Assembly (NCBI RefSeq): GCF_022808775.1
Contig: NZ_JAKZLA010000005.1
Span: 62,001-126,000, forward strand
Reading direction: 5' to 3'
Length of the DNA: 64,000 nt
Origin: Geothrix terrae
GTDB lineage: Bacteria; Acidobacteriota; Holophagae; Holophagales; Holophagaceae
Shown here: piece by piece, positions 23,052-31,566 of the stretch
Layout of the letters: the number at the start of each line of letters is the position of its first letter
Position numbering within the stretch: the stretch's first letter is position 1
Notes under the pieces: generated by a model
Databases searched by the model: none
Seen by the model: only the letters and a program-made list of their open reading frames with translations
Told to the model about the DNA's origin: nothing
Program-made: the position numbers and the translations under genes

Positions 23052-25691
23052 ATGAGGCGGCGCTCCCTCCTCCTGCCTGCCCTTCTCGCCCCGGCCTGCG
23101 CCGCGATCAGCCTCATGGCCGGCCTTCCACCCGGCCTGCTGCCGGCCGGGGACCGCCGTCCCGACGTGCCCCGGCCGGATCTGGGCACCCGCTATACCTC
23201 CCACCACGACCTGCTGGCCTACGTCCGGGCCCTGGCCGCGACGGCGCCGGACCGCGTGAAGCTCCTCACCCTGAACGTCACGGAGGAGGGGCGGGAACAG
23301 CCCTTCCTGGTCATCAGCTCGCCGGAGAACCTGAAGCGCCTGGATGAGCTGCAGGCCCTCAACGCGAAGCTCGCGGACCCCCGGACCTGCGGGGAGGACG
23401 AGGCCCGCCGCATCGCGGAGTCCAACCCCGCCTTCGTGTGGCTGGGCTACTCGGTCCATGGGTCCGAGGCTTCGGGTTCTGAGGCCGCCCTGGCGGTCGC
23501 CTACCACTTCGCCTCGGCCCGCAGCCCCGAGGTGGTGAAGCAGCTTGAACGCGTGGTGCTGCTCATGGACCTCACGCAGAACCCGGACGGGCTGGCCCGG
23601 CACCGGCAGGCCGTGGCGGAAGCCTCGACCCCCTTCAACACCAACGACCCCATGGACGCCCAGAACACCGGACGCTGGCCCGGGGGACGCTTCAACCACC
23701 GGCTCTTCGACCTGAACCGCGACTGGGCCTGGCAGACCCAGGGCGAATCCCGGGCCAAGGCCGCGGCCTTCCTGCGCTGGAACCCCCAGGTGCTGGCGGA
23801 TCACCACGAGATGTGGCCGGAGGCCACCTACTACTTCCCGCCCACCATGCAGCCCATCCACGAAGCGCTCCCCGCGGCCTTCTCCGGCCGCTGGCAGGCG
23901 GCCTTCGGGAAGGGCGTGGCCCGGGCCTTCGACGCCCATGGCTGGGCCTACTTCAGCCGGGACGTGTTCGACCTCTTCTACCCCGGTTACGGGGATTCCT
24001 GGCCCACCTTCCAGGGCGCCGTGGGCATGACCTTCGAAGTGGCGGGCCAGGGCGGGCCCGCCTACAAGCGGCAGGATGGCGAGATCCTCACCCTCGAGGG
24101 GCGCATCCAGCGCCACGTGGCCTCCAGCCTGGCCACCGTGGCCACCGCCGCCAGCGAGCGCCAGGCCCTCCTCTGGGACTACCAGCGGGCCCACCGCGAG
24201 CGCGTGGCCCTGGGCGACCGCGCCGGGGCCTTCCTCCTGGCGGAGGGGGACGATCCGGGCCGGACGAGGGCCCTCGTGGACCTGCTGGGGCGGAACGGCA
24301 TCGAGGTGCTGCGCACCACCGCCGATCTCGGGGCCAATCCAGCCGCTGGCGGCCTGGAGCCCATCGGCCTCGCCAAGGCCCACGGCCTGCCCGCGGGCAG
24401 CTACCTGGTGCCCCTGGACCAGCCTCGGGGCGATCTGGCCCAGGCCCTGCTGGAGGGCGAGGCCCACATGGGCCCCAAGCCCACGTACGACCTCACGGCC
24501 TGGAGCCTGCCCCTGGCCTTCCATGTGCCCGCCTGGCGGGCGAAGGCCCGCCCCAGGGTCGCCACGGCGCCCCTCACGGTGGCCGGGGAGGGAGCGCTCC
24601 CCGAAGCGGCCTGGGGTTACCTCATCCCCGCGGGCCACGAGGGGGTCGAACGCACCGTGGCGGCCCTCCTCCAGGAAGGCTTCAAGGCCACGGTCCTGGC
24701 CGAACCGGCCACCTACCGGAACCAGCGGTTCGGAGCGGGCACCATCATCCTGCCCCGGCGCACCAACCTGGAATCCCTGGCCGGGCGGCTGCAGGCCCTC
24801 GCCCGGGAGAACCACCACCCGGTGGTGGCCATGGACACCGCCCAGATGGACTCGGGCCCAGATCTGGGCTCCAACCGGACCCTGGTCCTGCGGACCCCCC
24901 GCATCGCCATCCTCATGGACCGACCCGCCAACCCCATGGCCTTCGGCGCCCTCGCCCACACCCTCACCGAGGCCGGCCTGCCCTTCGTGCAGCTTCGGGC
25001 CGACCGGTTCGGAGCCGTCCCCCTGGGCCGGTTCACCCACGTCCTCGTCGTGGACGATGGCGCCCAGGGCAAAGCGTGGCAGCAGGCCCTCGGCGAGGGC
25101 GGCGCGGCCAAGCTGAAGGCCTGGATCACCGAGGGCGGCAGCCTCCTGGCCTTCCAGGGCGGCGCGGCCTACGCCTCCCGGGCCGGTCTCACCCCCACGG
25201 GCTACCACCTGCTCGCCAAGGCCGCCGAGGAGGCCCGGCTCAAGGAGAAGGATCCCAAGCGCGAGGCGCCCAAGGCCGATCCCGCGGACCTGGTGCGCCC
25301 CTGGGACAAGCGCGAGGAGCGGGCCCTGGAGGAGAGCATCCCGGGCGCCTTCCTGAAGGTCCAGGTGGACGGCGGCCATCCCCTGGCCTGGGGCCTCCAC
25401 GCCGAGGGCGGCGCGGCGGTGCTCGACACCAGCGACCCCATCCTCGAGCTGAGCCAGGGGGGCGAAAACCCCGTCCACTACGGCAAGGAGGAGCTGAAGG
25501 TGTCCGGCCTGGTGCCGAGGGCCATGGAAGCCAAGCTCCAGCAGACCGCCTACGCCTTTCGCGAGAAGCTGGGCCTGGGCGCGGTGATCCTGGTGGCGGG
25601 CGATCCGGTCTTCCGCGGCCAGGAGCCCTTTACGCGGCGCCTGCTGTTCAACGCCATCTTCTTCGGGGCCTACCGGCCTGCTCCCGAATGA
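23052..25691 (+). CDS. Exported M14-family zinc carboxypeptidase
   Basis: An 879-residue exported metallopeptidase. After a signal peptide (LLLPALLAPACAAISLMAG), the M14 domain spans roughly 45-380: zinc ligands in SVHGSEASGSEAA (His136, Glu139) and a His in VLADHHEMWPEATYYFPP (~251), with the catalytic Glu candidate in MTFEVAGQGG (~330). The C-terminal ~450 residues hold a glutamine-amidotransferase-like (DJ-1/PfpI-type) region (VVAMDTAQMD..., ILMDRPANP...HVLVVDDGAQG) common in large bacterial M14 proteins. It is translated seven bases after murC, so the pair may be cotranscribed; a role in peptide or peptidoglycan turnover is possible but not shown. Confidence 0.85.
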   Translation: MRRRSLLLPALLAPACAAISLMAGLPPGLLPAGDRRPDVPRPDLGTRYTSHHDLLAYVRALAATAPDRVKLLTLNVTEEGREQPFLVISSPENLKRLDELQALNAKLADPRTCGEDEARRIAESNPAFVWLGYSVHGSEASGSEAALAVAYHFASARSPEVVKQLERVVLLMDLTQNPDGLARHRQAVAEASTPFNTNDPMDAQNTGRWPGGRFNHRLFDLNRDWAWQTQGESRAKAAAFLRWNPQVLADHHEMWPEATYYFPPTMQPIHEALPAAFSGRWQAAFGKGVARAFDAHGWAYFSRDVFDLFYPGYGDSWPTFQGAVGMTFEVAGQGGPAYKRQDGEILTLEGRIQRHVASSLATVATAASERQALLWDYQRAHRERVALGDRAGAFLLAEGDDPGRTRALVDLLGRNGIEVLRTTADLGANPAAGGLEPIGLAKAHGLPAGSYLVPLDQPRGDLAQALLEGEAHMGPKPTYDLTAWSLPLAFHVPAWRAKARPRVATAPLTVAGEGALPEAAWGYLIPAGHEGVERTVAALLQEGFKATVLAEPATYRNQRFGAGTIILPRRTNLESLAGRLQALARENHHPVVAMDTAQMDSGPDLGSNRTLVLRTPRIAILMDRPANPMAFGALAHTLTEAGLPFVQLRADRFGAVPLGRFTHVLVVDDGAQGKAWQQALGEGGAAKLKAWITEGGSLLAFQGGAAYASRAGLTPTGYHLLAKAAEEARLKEKDPKREAPKADPADLVRPWDKREERALEESIPGAFLKVQVDGGHPLAWGLHAEGGAAVLDTSDPILELSQGGENPVHYGKEELKVSGLVPRAMEAKLQQTAYAFREKLGLGAVILVAGDPVFRGQEPFTRRLLFNAIFFGAYRPAPE

Positions 25692-25713
25692 ATCCCGGAA
25701 TGAGGGACGCCCG

Positions 25714-26295
25714 ATGACCAACTCCAGCGGCCGCCGCTTCACCCTCGCCATCACCGGCGCTTCCGGCTCGGCCTTCGGCGTGGCCGTGCTGCGGCGCCTC
25801 TCCGCCAGCCCCGCCGTGGCGCAGATCGCGCTGCTGCTGTCGCCCACGGGGAAGCGCTGCCTGCTGGACGAGACCGGCCTCACACCCAAGGACCTGGCGG
25901 CCCTGCCGAAAGTCGGCCTGCGGGACGAGCGCGACCTGGGCGCGGACATCTCCTCGGGCTCCCACCGCCACGACGGCATGGCCATCGTGCCCTGCAGCGC
26001 CGGCGCCCTGGGCCGCATCGCCGCCGGCGTGAGCGAATCCCTCGTGAGCCGCGCCGCGGACGTGTGCCTGAAGGAGCGCCGCCCGCTGGTGCTCTGCCTG
26101 CGGGAAACCCCCCTGAACCGCATCCACCTGGAGAACATGCTTCGCGTCCACGACGCGGGCGCCATCGTGATGCCCCTCATGCCCAGCTTCTACACCGCCC
26201 CCAAGGGCCTCGACGACCTCTACGACACCTTCGCCACCCGGGTGCTGGACCAGCTGGGACTGGCGGAGGCGGACCCCCGCCGGTGGAAGGAATGA
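25714..26295 (+). CDS. ubiX: UbiX family flavin prenyltransferase
   Basis: A 193-residue flavin prenyltransferase, which attaches dimethylallyl phosphate to FMN to make the prenylated flavin used by UbiD decarboxylases. The FMN loop LAITGASGSAFGVAVL at 11-26, VPCSAGALGRIAAGVSESLVSRAADVCLKERRPLVLCLRETPLNRIHLENM (~92-142) and MPSFYTAPKGLDDL are canonical. No ubiD is in the window. It overlaps the following PfkB kinase gene by ATGA. Confidence 0.95.
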   Translation: MTNSSGRRFTLAITGASGSAFGVAVLRRLSASPAVAQIALLLSPTGKRCLLDETGLTPKDLAALPKVGLRDERDLGADISSGSHRHDGMAIVPCSAGALGRIAAGVSESLVSRAADVCLKERRPLVLCLRETPLNRIHLENMLRVHDAGAIVMPLMPSFYTAPKGLDDLYDTFATRVLDQLGLAEADPRRWKE

Positions 26296-27188
26296 GCTCC
26301 CTCGAGGTGGTCGTCGTCGGGTGCGCGGGCCTCGACACCAACGTGTACCTTCCGCCGGAAGGCATCGACTGGACCGTGGAGGGGAACTTCACGGAGAACC
26401 TGGACTGCGTGGGCCAGGCCGGGGGCTACGCCAGCCTGGGCTACGCGGCCCTAGGGCGGCGCGTGGCCTTCATCGGCCATGTGGGCGAGGACGCCGCTGG
26501 CGGGGCCGTCCGAGCGCGGCTCGCCGGTGCGGGCGTCGACCTGCGCGGCCTGGGTCTGGACCCTGCGGGAACCGCCCGGAGTGTGAACCTGATGTATCCC
26601 GATGGGCGGCGGAAGAACTTCTACGACGGGAAGGGGCACCCCGCCCTCGATCTGGACCTGCCGCGCTGCCGCGCGGTGATGGCCGGCGCCCGGCTGGCGC
26701 ACGTCAACATCCCGGACTGGGCGCGCCGCCTGCTGCCGGTGGCGAAGGGGCTGGGCCTCACCGTGGCCTGTGACCTCCAGGATGTCATCGACCCGGCGGA
26801 TTCCTATCGGCGCGACTTCATCGAGCAGGCGGACATCCTGTTCTTCTCCGCCGCCAATCACGGCGATCCCAGCCCTCTCATCCAGGCCTTCCTGGAGGGG
26901 CACCCCGGCCGCATCGTGGTGTCGGGCATGGGCGCGCAGGGCTGCGCCCTGGGCACCCGCGCCGGCATCACCTTCTTCCCGCCCGTGGCCGACGAACGCC
27001 CTGTGGTGGACACCAACGGCGCCGGCGACGCCCTCGCCGTCGGGTTCCTCACCAGTTACGTGCTGGAAGGACGATCGTTGGAGGCGTCCATCCGGCGGGG
27101 CCAGATCGCCGCCCGCCACGCCTGCACTCTGCGGGGAACCTCGTCCGGCCTCATCACGGCCCCGGAACTGGACGTCCGGTCCCGCTGA
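26292..27188 (+). CDS. PfkB family carbohydrate/nucleoside kinase
   Basis: A 298-residue ribokinase-fold kinase. The N-terminus VVVGCAGLDTNVYLP and the glycine-rich GQAGGYASLGYAALGRRVAFIGHVGEDAAG (~43-73) match PfkB motif 1; DTNGAGDALAVGFL near 240-253 is motif 2 with the catalytic Asp in GAGD. The sugar specificity cannot be read. Translation is coupled to ubiX by an ATGA overlap. The stop is only nine bases from the convergent ftsX end, with no obvious terminator. Confidence 0.88.
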   Translation: MSSLEVVVVGCAGLDTNVYLPPEGIDWTVEGNFTENLDCVGQAGGYASLGYAALGRRVAFIGHVGEDAAGGAVRARLAGAGVDLRGLGLDPAGTARSVNLMYPDGRRKNFYDGKGHPALDLDLPRCRAVMAGARLAHVNIPDWARRLLPVAKGLGLTVACDLQDVIDPADSYRRDFIEQADILFFSAANHGDPSPLIQAFLEGHPGRIVVSGMGAQGCALGTRAGITFFPPVADERPVVDTNGAGDALAVGFLTSYVLEGRSLEASIRRGQIAARHACTLRGTSSGLITAPELDVRSR

Positions 27189-27197
27189 GGCCCGGAA

Positions 27198-28127
27198 TCA
27201 GCCCGCGCTCTCCATCAGCGCGGCCTCGGCGCGCTGAGCCCGGCGGGTGCTCCAGAAGGCCCAGAGCGCGCCCAGGGCGCCGGTGGCGGCCCCCACGAAG
27301 GCGAGCAGCGCCATGCTGCCGGCGGAGAAGAAGCCCAGGCGGGCCAGATCCACCAGGAGCGGCGAGAGGCCGCCCAGGCCCCGGGAGACGGGCAGCCACA
27401 GTCCGAACAGGCCCAGCAGGGCCAGGAGGCTGCCCCCGAGACCCAGCGCCGCGCCTTCCAGCACCAGGGGCGTGCGGATGAAGCTCTCGGAGGCGCCCAC
27501 CAGGCGCATGATGCTGATCTCCTCCTCCCGGGCCAGGATGCTCATGCGGATGACGTTCCCCGTGGCGAAGCCCGCGGCCACCAGGAGGAGCGCGCCCAGG
27601 CTGGCCAGGGCCGAGCGCAGCATCCGGGCCATGCGCTGGAGCTGCTCCAGCCGTTCCTGGTCCGCCAGCACATCGCCCACGCCGGGAAGATTCCGGAGGC
27701 TCGCGGCCACCTCCACCGCCTTGGCGCCTTCGGCGAGGTCCTGGCGGAGGCTCAGCTCCAGGCTCTCCGGCAAAGCATCCTGGCCAGCGCTCTCCAGCAG
27801 CAGGCCCGCTTCGCGCGTGGCCGACTGGAAGCGCTTGCGGTTCTCCGCGGCGGTCACCCGGCGCACCTCCCGGAAGCGGGGATCCCGGCGGAGCCGCGCT
27901 TCGGCCTCATCGAGAGTCTTGCCATCGGCGGCGTAGACCACCACCTTGGCCATGTCCTCCAGGCGCCCCACGAAGCGGTCGAGGCTCTCCACCAGGAGCA
28001 GGCCGCCGCCCGCCAGGAGGAGGCCCGAGGCCAGGGTGAGCACGGCGAGGAAATACTGGCCCCGGTGCCGGAAGAGGTCTCGCAGCACGTCCTGGAGCAG
28101 CAGTCCCAGGAGGCGGAGGGCGGTCAC
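27198..28127 (-). CDS. ftsX: FtsX-like cell division permease
   Basis: A 309-residue FtsX protein: a cytoplasmic start, one transmembrane helix (YFLAVLTLASGLLLAGGGLLLV, ~20-41), a ~120-residue periplasmic domain, then three C-terminal helices (GALLLVAAGFATGNVIRMSIL, LGLGGSLLALLGLFGLWL, GSMALLAFVGAATGALGALWAFW). FtsX with FtsE activates cell-wall hydrolases at the septum. The GTG start overlaps the stop of the preceding lipoprotein gene (GTGA), unlike the usual ftsE-ftsX pairing; ftsE is not in the window. Confidence 0.85.
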   Translation of the reverse strand: MTALRLLGLLLQDVLRDLFRHRGQYFLAVLTLASGLLLAGGGLLLVESLDRFVGRLEDMAKVVVYAADGKTLDEAEARLRRDPRFREVRRVTAAENRKRFQSATREAGLLLESAGQDALPESLELSLRQDLAEGAKAVEVAASLRNLPGVGDVLADQERLEQLQRMARMLRSALASLGALLLVAAGFATGNVIRMSILAREEEISIMRLVGASESFIRTPLVLEGAALGLGGSLLALLGLFGLWLPVSRGLGGLSPLLVDLARLGFFSAGSMALLAFVGAATGALGALWAFWSTRRAQRAEAALMESAG

Positions 28128-29209
28128 GAGGCGTTCCCGTCCACCGCCACTCCCTTGAAGAGGGCGGTGGTGGGCGAGGCGGTGATGGTCCTGGCCGCGG
28201 TGCCGCCCATGGGCGACTTCCACAAGTCGATGGTGGCGAAGGCCGTGGCGCCGTTTCCGCGCAGGCCCACGAGCCAGTCCTTGGTGCCGGCGTGGGCGAG
28301 GACCCGGAGGTTGGGCTGGTCCGTGGCGCTTCCCAGGGTCGCGGTCGGGGCCTGATCATAGGCCTGGCCGAACATCCCGGTCGTGAACACCAGGATCGGC
28401 GCCGTGGAAGCGCCGGCATCGGTGTTGTGGCGGGCCACGAAGAGGTAGCCGTTGCCCGAGTCCAGCGCGAGGGCGCCGTACTGGCCGAGGAGCGTCGAGG
28501 GACCGATGATCGTGTTGGCGCTGACGAAACCCGAGGCGGTTCCTTTCCGGAGGCGGGGGCCCGTGTAGGTCGTCACGGTTCCCACGGTGTCGCCCGAGAG
28601 CATGAAGGCGTAGACCGAACCTGAGGCGGAGGCGACCCCGGTCCCGCCGGTGTCTCCGCTGACCATCAGCGCCTGGAGCGTGATCGTGGCGCTCTGGGGC
28701 TGGGTGCTGGCGTTGCTGACGACCCAGATCTGGGTGCCGCTGGTGCCGTTCTCGGTGATGTAGAGGGTGTCGGTCTGCGGGTCCAGGCTGGCCTGCCCGA
28801 ACGTCGAGCTGGAGAGCCGGCCCGTGCTGGACAGGCTGAAGGAGACCACGTCGGAGCTGGCCACGTCGCCGCTCTGCGTCCGGATGTTGCTCACGCGCAC
28901 GATGGTGCCGGTGTCCGAGACCATGTAGAGGTAGCCGTTCTGCCGGTCGAAGCAGAGCCCGCCCCAGGCCAGGCTGCCGATCTTGGTGCTGAACACCGAG
29001 GAGGTGATCGTCTTGCTGGGGGCCACCGAGGTGGCGGTGCTGTCGTACAGGGCGCTCAGGTCGCTCCAGACGAACACCGAGCTCGTGGTGCTGTCGTAGG
29101 CGTACAGGGCCACGCCCGCGGTCCCGCCGGAACTGCCATCGGGTTCCTTGCACCCCATGGCCACCAGCGAGAGCACTGCCGCAAGACCTGCGAGAAGACG
29201 TCGGATCAT
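28124..29209 (-). CDS. Lipoprotein with propeller-like repeats
   Basis: A 361-residue lipoprotein: signal peptide with lipobox LVAMGC (Cys20), then a Ser/Thr/Gly-rich beta protein. Repeated phrases such as GGLCFDRQNGYLYMVSDTG, QASLDPQTDTLYITENG and GALALDSGNGYLFVARHNT look like the strands of a beta-propeller (NHL/YncE-like) surface. I do not recognise a specific family. It is co-directional with the DUF4388 gene upstream and coupled by GTGA overlap to ftsX downstream, so it may act in the envelope with FtsX. Confidence 0.75.
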   Translation of the reverse strand: MIRRLLAGLAAVLSLVAMGCKEPDGSSGGTAGVALYAYDSTTSSVFVWSDLSALYDSTATSVAPSKTITSSVFSTKIGSLAWGGLCFDRQNGYLYMVSDTGTIVRVSNIRTQSGDVASSDVVSFSLSSTGRLSSSTFGQASLDPQTDTLYITENGTSGTQIWVVSNASTQPQSATITLQALMVSGDTGGTGVASASGSVYAFMLSGDTVGTVTTYTGPRLRKGTASGFVSANTIIGPSTLLGQYGALALDSGNGYLFVARHNTDAGASTAPILVFTTGMFGQAYDQAPTATLGSATDQPNLRVLAHAGTKDWLVGLRGNGATAFATIDLWKSPMGGTAARTITASPTTALFKGVAVDGNAS

Positions 29210-29380
29210 AGAAACCGCCTACGTGGTGGCGAGGGGCGCCTTGAGATGGATGCCCACGGCGCGCGCGATGTTCCCGGTGCCGGACACCGGTGCGGGTAGA
29301 GGTCGGATCATGGGAGACCGCCTACTTGGTGGCGAAGAGCGCCTTGAGGTGGGTGTTCAGGGTGCGCACCATGTCCGCAT
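29190..29380. repeat. 102-bp tandem duplication at a gene junction
   Basis: The junction segment made of the DUF4388 gene end, the short gap and the lipoprotein gene start occurs twice in tandem: CAT of the lipoprotein start at 29207-29209 recurs at 29309-29311, and CTA of the DUF4388 stop at 29322-29324 recurs at 29219-29221 (one-base indel). Stretches such as GGATCAT...ACCGCCTAC-TGGTGGCGA...GCGCCTTGAG are shared, with perhaps a quarter of positions diverged, so the event is old. Confidence 0.75.
29219..29311 (-). pseudogene. Chimeric 30-codon remnant (lipoprotein start fused to DUF4388 end)
   Basis: This small open frame MIRPLPAPVSGTGNIARAVGIHLKAPLATT begins like the lipoprotein (MIRRLLAGL...) and ends like the DUF4388 protein (...THLKALFATK). 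It is the by-product of the 102-bp tandem duplication. It could be translated, but nothing suggests function. Confidence 0.55.
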
Positions 29381-30362
29381 CGCAGCCCGCATCCACGGCT
29401 CCGCGGCTGATGGCCAGGGCGAGGTTCTTCACCGCCTCCGGGCCGTCGCCGGAGATGATCTGCTGGGTGGCCTTGGCCTGGTAGCGGTGCACCATCTCGT
29501 GCTGGGCTTCGGGAAGCACCATCTTGGCCGCCTGGGCGATGCGCTGCGTGAAGTTCATCAGCTTCACCATGCGCTGGGGGTCGTCCGCCGGCGCGGGCTT
29601 GGCCGGGGCGGGAGCCGGCATTCCGGCGATCCCTCCGCCCACGGTCTCCGGGAGCGGCTCGGCGTTCTCCGGGAACCCGGCGGCGATGGGGGCGGCCTGG
29701 GGAAGGGACGGCCCCCCCGCATCCACTTCCCGGATGTCCGGAAGGGCCTGCGGTGATCCGGCTTGGGGTCCAGGCTGGGGTGCGGCGGGGGCATCGATCT
29801 TGGGGGGTTTGCCGGACCGGATGCCCTTCAGCGTGACGTGACCGGCCATCACCAGCCCATAGAGATCCTTGGCGATGGTGAGCACGGGCTTCTGCATGGC
29901 CTCGGCCACCTCGGCGACGCTGTAGTACCCGGTGGCGAGCGCCAGGACCCGGGCCTCCCGGGCGTTCACGCCGTGCGGTGTCTCCCCAGGAAGCAGGGTG
30001 GAGGCGGGGTAGAGGTCCACCGAAGGGACCTTCTGGCTGATGACGCGCCATTCGTCCATGCGCCGGCCCAACTCCATGAGAATGGAGGCGTTGGGTTTGG
30101 TGATGGTGGCCGGGACGTCGGGCACCAGTTCCTCGAACCGGTAAGTGCCGTCGAGCCACAGGGCCACTTCCATGAGAGCCTCGAACCCTTCCCCGGCGTG
30201 GGTCACGGCGTGGATGATCCGCCCATCCCTGAGATAGATGCGGGCGCGGGAGGCCTCCTGCTGCACGTGGAAGCACCCCGATTTCCCGCCCTGACTCACG
30301 AGCTGGATGATGTCGGGCAGCGGCGCCTCACGCATGGAGCCTTGGATCACACCCTGGGACAT
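29322..30362 (-). CDS. DUF4388 (PATAN-type) domain protein
   Basis: A 346-residue cytoplasmic protein. The N-terminal ~100 residues are a DUF4388 domain (SMREAPLPDIIQLVSQGGKSGCFHVQ...RIYLRDGRIIHAVTHAGEGFEALMEVALWLDG.YRFEE), often found in signalling proteins of Myxobacteria, Acidobacteria and cyanobacteria. A winged-helix-like middle (~135-190) has VNAREARVLALATGYYSVAEVAEAMQKPVLTIAKDLYGLVMAGHV, a Pro/Ala linker follows, and the last ~85 residues are helical. The role is unknown; regulation of gliding, signalling or transcription has been suggested for relatives. Start has GAGAGG upstream. Confidence 0.8.
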   Translation of the reverse strand: MSQGVIQGSMREAPLPDIIQLVSQGGKSGCFHVQQEASRARIYLRDGRIIHAVTHAGEGFEALMEVALWLDGTYRFEELVPDVPATITKPNASILMELGRRMDEWRVISQKVPSVDLYPASTLLPGETPHGVNAREARVLALATGYYSVAEVAEAMQKPVLTIAKDLYGLVMAGHVTLKGIRSGKPPKIDAPAAPQPGPQAGSPQALPDIREVDAGGPSLPQAAPIAAGFPENAEPLPETVGGGIAGMPAPAPAKPAPADDPQRMVKLMNFTQRIAQAAKMVLPEAQHEMVHRYQAKATQQIISGDGPEAVKNLALAISRGAVDAGCDADMVRTLNTHLKALFATK

Positions 30363-30465
30363 GGGTCGTTCCTCTCGGGAAAATGAAGGCCTACAGAAGA
30401 TGGTCAACCTTACCATGGAGTGCGCCCTTCCCCCCCGGGTCCTCCTGAGCGATCCTGATGGGTCT

Positions 30466-31566
30466 ATGAGCACCCGTCCCGACTCCCCCTTCGCCTCCAT
30501 CGAGGAAGCCATCGACACCATCCGGCAGGGCCGCATGGTCGTGGTGGTCGATGACGAAGACCGGGAGAACGAGGGCGACCTCACCCTGGCCGCCGAGCAT
30601 GTCACCCCGGAAGCCATCGCCTTCATGGCCACCCATGGCCGCGGCCTCATCTGCGCCGCCCTGGAAGGCCCCGTGCTGGACCGCCTCCAGATCCCCCTCA
30701 TGGTCCGGGACAACACCAGTCCCTTCGAGACGGCCTTCTGCATCTCCGTGGAAGCCCGCGAAGGCACCACCACCGGCATCAGCGCCCAGGACCGGTCCCG
30801 CACCATCCAGGCCCTCATCGCCCCGGACGCCAAGCCCCAGCACTTCGTGAAGCCCGGCCACGTGTTCCCCCTGCGGGCCCGGCCTGGCGGCGTGCTCACG
30901 CGCACGGGCCAGACCGAGGCCAGCGTGGACCTGGCGCGCCTGGCGGGTCTGCATCCCAGCGGCGTCATCTGCGAGATTATGAAGGATGACGGCACCATGG
31001 CCCGGGTGCCGGACCTGGTGCCCTTCTGCAAGCAGCACGGCCTGCCGCTGGTGACCGTGGCGGACCTGGTGGCCTACCGCCTCCGCCAGGAGCCCCTGGT
31101 GACGCATCTGGGGGCCCGCGACATGGTGAGCCAGTGGGGGGCCCTCAAGGTCCACAGCTTCCGGAGCCTGCTGGACGGCGGCAGTCACCTGGCCTTCGTA
31201 CTGGGCGATCTGGGGGGCGACCCGCCCCTGGTGCGGGTGCATGTGGAGACGCTGCCCGACGACCTGCACGGCTTCGAGACCGGCCTCTTCCAGCGAGCCA
31301 TGGCCGCCCTGGCCAAGGAGGGCCGCGGCGCCATGGTCTACCTGCGCCGTCACGCCCACACCCCGGGGGTGGCCGAGGAGGGCCACGCCCAGCTTCAGGC
31401 CATGAATGACCGGGATTTCGGCGTGGGCGCGCAGATCCTGCGCCAGCTGGGGGTTGGAAAAATGCGCCTCCTCAGCCGTCACGAAACCAAGTACATTGGA
31501 CTCCGTGGCTTCGGCCTCGACATCTGTGCCCACGTGCCCTTGGAACCTTCCTCGGATCCCCGGTGA
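30466..31566 (+). CDS. ribBA: RibBA-like riboflavin protein: DHBP synthase with degenerate GTP cyclohydrolase II domain
   Basis: A 366-residue two-domain protein. Residues ~8-205 are 3,4-dihydroxy-2-butanone 4-phosphate synthase, with the metal/substrate motif VVVVDDEDRENEGDL (~25-39), FMATHGRGLICAAL and HVFPLRARPGGVLTRTGQTEASVDLARLAGL, all intact; it makes the four-carbon unit of riboflavin. Residues ~206-366 match GTP cyclohydrolase II in position (VRVHVETLPDDLHGFETG, GVGAQILRQLGVGKMRLLSRH) but the zinc cysteines of RibA (C-x10-C-x-C) are missing, so GTP cyclohydrolase activity is unlikely. A separate RibA should exist elsewhere. Divergent from the DUF4388 gene and coupled by GTGA to the next gene. 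Confidence 0.9.
   Translation: MSTRPDSPFASIEEAIDTIRQGRMVVVVDDEDRENEGDLTLAAEHVTPEAIAFMATHGRGLICAALEGPVLDRLQIPLMVRDNTSPFETAFCISVEAREGTTTGISAQDRSRTIQALIAPDAKPQHFVKPGHVFPLRARPGGVLTRTGQTEASVDLARLAGLHPSGVICEIMKDDGTMARVPDLVPFCKQHGLPLVTVADLVAYRLRQEPLVTHLGARDMVSQWGALKVHSFRSLLDGGSHLAFVLGDLGGDPPLVRVHVETLPDDLHGFETGLFQRAMAALAKEGRGAMVYLRRHAHTPGVAEEGHAQLQAMNDRDFGVGAQILRQLGVGKMRLLSRHETKYIGLRGFGLDICAHVPLEPSSDPR

Noticed and set aside
23007-26180. A 1057-codon minus-strand frame opposite the M14 peptidase and ubiX
   Set aside because: Same reason: shadow frame in GC-rich DNA with low-complexity translation.
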